Shown: piece by piece, positions 4,646 through 5,618 of the stretch
How positions within the stretch are numbered: position 1 is the first letter of the stretch
Layout: the number at the start of each line of letters is the position of its first letter
From: Lysobacteraceae bacterium
GTDB lineage: Bacteria; Pseudomonadota; Gammaproteobacteria; DSM-19610
Direction: 5' to 3'
Assembly: GCA_020201295.1 (NCBI GenBank)
Contig: JAIVHA010000193.1
Span: 1 to 5,618 of the forward strand
Length of the DNA: 5,618 nucleotides
Notes under the pieces: model-generated
Seen by the model: the letters and a program-made list of their open reading frames with translations, nothing else
The model's database searches: none
What the model was told of the DNA's origin: nothing
Translations under genes and position numbers: made by a program

Positions 4646-4732
4646 ATCAAACGTCCGCTTACCTGGCGCTAATCACAAACCGGCTTTTCTTTGCGTTCTT
4701 TGCGCCTTTGCGGTGAAAATGCTCTTTACCCT

Positions 4733-5618
4733 CTACCCCGCATAAACCCGGTTGGCGGCCTCCACGGCCACGCCACGCTGGATGGGCGCGCCCAGATCGC
4801 CCAGTACCGCATCCAGCGCGCCCAGGCAGAACAATACGTTCTTGCGGCTGCTGGCGAAGCCCATCAGGCCGATGCGCCACACCTTGCCCGCCAGGGCACC
4901 GAGACCGGCACCGATCTCCAGGCTGTACTCTTCCAGCAGGCGCGCGCGCACCCGGGCATCGTCCACACCTTCGGGAATGGTGACCGTGTTGAGCTGCGGC
5001 AGGCGTTCGCCTTCCTTCACGATGAAGGCAAGACCCATGGCCTCGATGCCGGCCCGCAGGGCCTGGTGGTTCTTCGCATGCCGCGCCCAGGACTGCTCGA
5101 TCCCCTCTTCGCGCAGGATCACCAGCGCCTCGTGCAGGCCATACAGGGCATTGATGGGCGCAGTGTGGTGATAGCTGCGCTTGCCTTCGCCGCCCCAGTA
5201 GCCGAGCACCAGGTTGAGGTCCAGGAACCAGCTCTGCACCTTGTGCTTGCGGTTCTTGATGGCTTCCAGGGCACGCTCGCTGAAGGTCACGGGCGACAAG
5301 CCCGGAGTGCAGGACAGGCATTTCTGGGAACCGGAATAGACCGCATCCAGCCCCCAGTCATCCACGCGCAGTTCGCTGCCACCCAGGGAAGTCACGGTAT
5401 CGGCGATCACCAGGCAATCGTGCTCATGGGCCAGCCGCGCCAGGGTCCGCGCATCGGACTGGGCGCCGGTGGAGGTCTCCGCATGCACGAAGGCCAGCAC
5501 CTTGGCATCGGGATGGGCCATGAGCGCCTCCTCCACCTTGTGCGGATCCACGGCGCTGCCCCAGGCATCCTCCACCATCACCGCGGTGGCGCCACAGCGT
5601 TCGACGTTTTCCTTCATG
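4733..5618 (-). CDS. Class V PLP aminotransferase, alanine/serine-glyoxylate type (N-terminus outside window)
   Basis: A 295-codon portion whose start lies beyond the right edge. The ATG at 5615-5617 is an internal methionine, since family members have roughly 100 more residues before it. It transfers an amino group from alanine or serine to glyoxylate or pyruvate using pyridoxal phosphate. Visible features, numbered from that methionine, are HAETSTGAQSD (about 45-55), the cofactor-contacting D73 in IADTVTSLGG, the Schiff-base lysine K99 in YSGSQKCLSCTPG, the SYHHTAPINALYGLHEAL segment typical of the AGXT/serine-pyruvate group, and the substrate-carboxylate arginine in VWRIGLMG. The C-terminus ends normally in NRVYAG. 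It converges on the Rieske-like gene across the nested repeat. Substrate choice (alanine, serine or another donor) cannot be decided from this part. Confidence 0.93.
   Translation of the reverse strand, partial: MKENVERCGATAVMVEDAWGSAVDPHKVEEALMAHPDAKVLAFVHAETSTGAQSDARTLARLAHEHDCLVIADTVTSLGGSELRVDDWGLDAVYSGSQKCLSCTPGLSPVTFSERALEAIKNRKHKVQSWFLDLNLVLGYWGGEGKRSYHHTAPINALYGLHEALVILREEGIEQSWARHAKNHQALRAGIEAMGLAFIVKEGERLPQLNTVTIPEGVDDARVRARLLEEYSLEIGAGLGALAGKVWRIGLMGFASSRKNVLFCLGALDAVLGDLGAPIQRGVAVEAANRVYAG

Larger units (their letters stand above)
4473..4716. repeat. Outer inverted repeat of a 244-bp nested fold-back
   Basis: Arms 4473-4500 and 4689-4716 pair at 26 of 28 positions. They are built on the unit CGCAAAGG (TCACCGCAAAGGCGCAAAGG...), a very common dispersed inverted repeat in bacterial genomes that I recognise from memory. 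They begin 2 bp after the stop of the plus-strand gene and end 16 bp before the stop of the minus-strand aminotransferase. The convergent gap 4471-4732 is therefore almost fully repeat. A further 7-bp pairing, AAGCGGA (4502-4508) with TCCGCTT (4654-4660), continues inward. In RNA the structure could act as a bidirectional terminator. Confidence 0.8.

Noticed and set aside
4473..4716. CRISPR array
   Set aside because: The repeats are inverted pairs of different sequence, not regularly spaced direct repeats with spacers.
4467..4745. 92-codon plus-strand frame in the convergent gap
   Set aside because: It translates the nested repeats (YVGAARAANVRGSRRSYR from the REP and FLCVLCAFAVK from the CGCAAAG arm), peptides typical of misannotated repeats.

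Overview
The window reads as a chromosomal segment of a GC-rich gammaproteobacterium. The evidence is the gene set and its order. On the minus strand, a YafS-type methyltransferase, rnhA and dnaQ run in that order, with mltD divergent beside them. This matches the mltD-gloB-yafS-rnhA-dnaQ neighbourhood known from Escherichia coli and Pseudomonas, but gloB is absent here. The protein sequences and dispersed repeats would suit a Chromatiales/Ectothiorhodospiraceae-like lineage; that placement is inference.

Layout. Positions 1-130 (minus) hold the start of a CBS-domain protein that has an amber codon directly after its ATG. Positions 131-333 are non-coding and contain a 144-bp element with imperfect inverted-repeat ends. 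dnaQ (334-1050), rnhA (1149-1610) and the yafS-like gene (1597-2370) form a minus-strand group. rnhA overlaps the methyltransferase gene by 14 bp. A 52-bp REP-type hairpin separates rnhA from dnaQ. Positions 2371-2498 are a divergent intergenic region.

On the plus strand, mltD encodes a lytic transglycosylase but is split between two frames: a lipoprotein leader from 2499 and the catalytic plus LysM body up to 3868. It also appears to have lost most of its middle LysM repeat. Only 20 bp downstream (3889-4470) lies a membrane-anchored protein. It resembles the Rieske iron-sulfur subunit of cytochrome bc1 along its length, but all four Fe-S ligands are replaced while the two disulfide cysteines remain. 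This is the most interesting item in the window.

Positions 4471-4732 lie between convergent genes and consist almost entirely of three inverted repeats nested inside one another. The innermost is a second, perfect copy of the REP hairpin. The window ends inside a class V aminotransferase of the alanine/serine-glyoxylate type (4733-5618, minus, N-terminus outside the window).

Functionally, DnaQ (replication proofreading) and RNase H1 (R-loop and primer removal) are housekeeping DNA-metabolism genes, and MltD is a cell-wall remodelling enzyme. No phage, CRISPR, tRNA, rRNA or complete transposase gene was seen. The unusual content is gene damage (CBS start, mltD), a cofactor-less Rieske paralogue, and several layered repeat elements.
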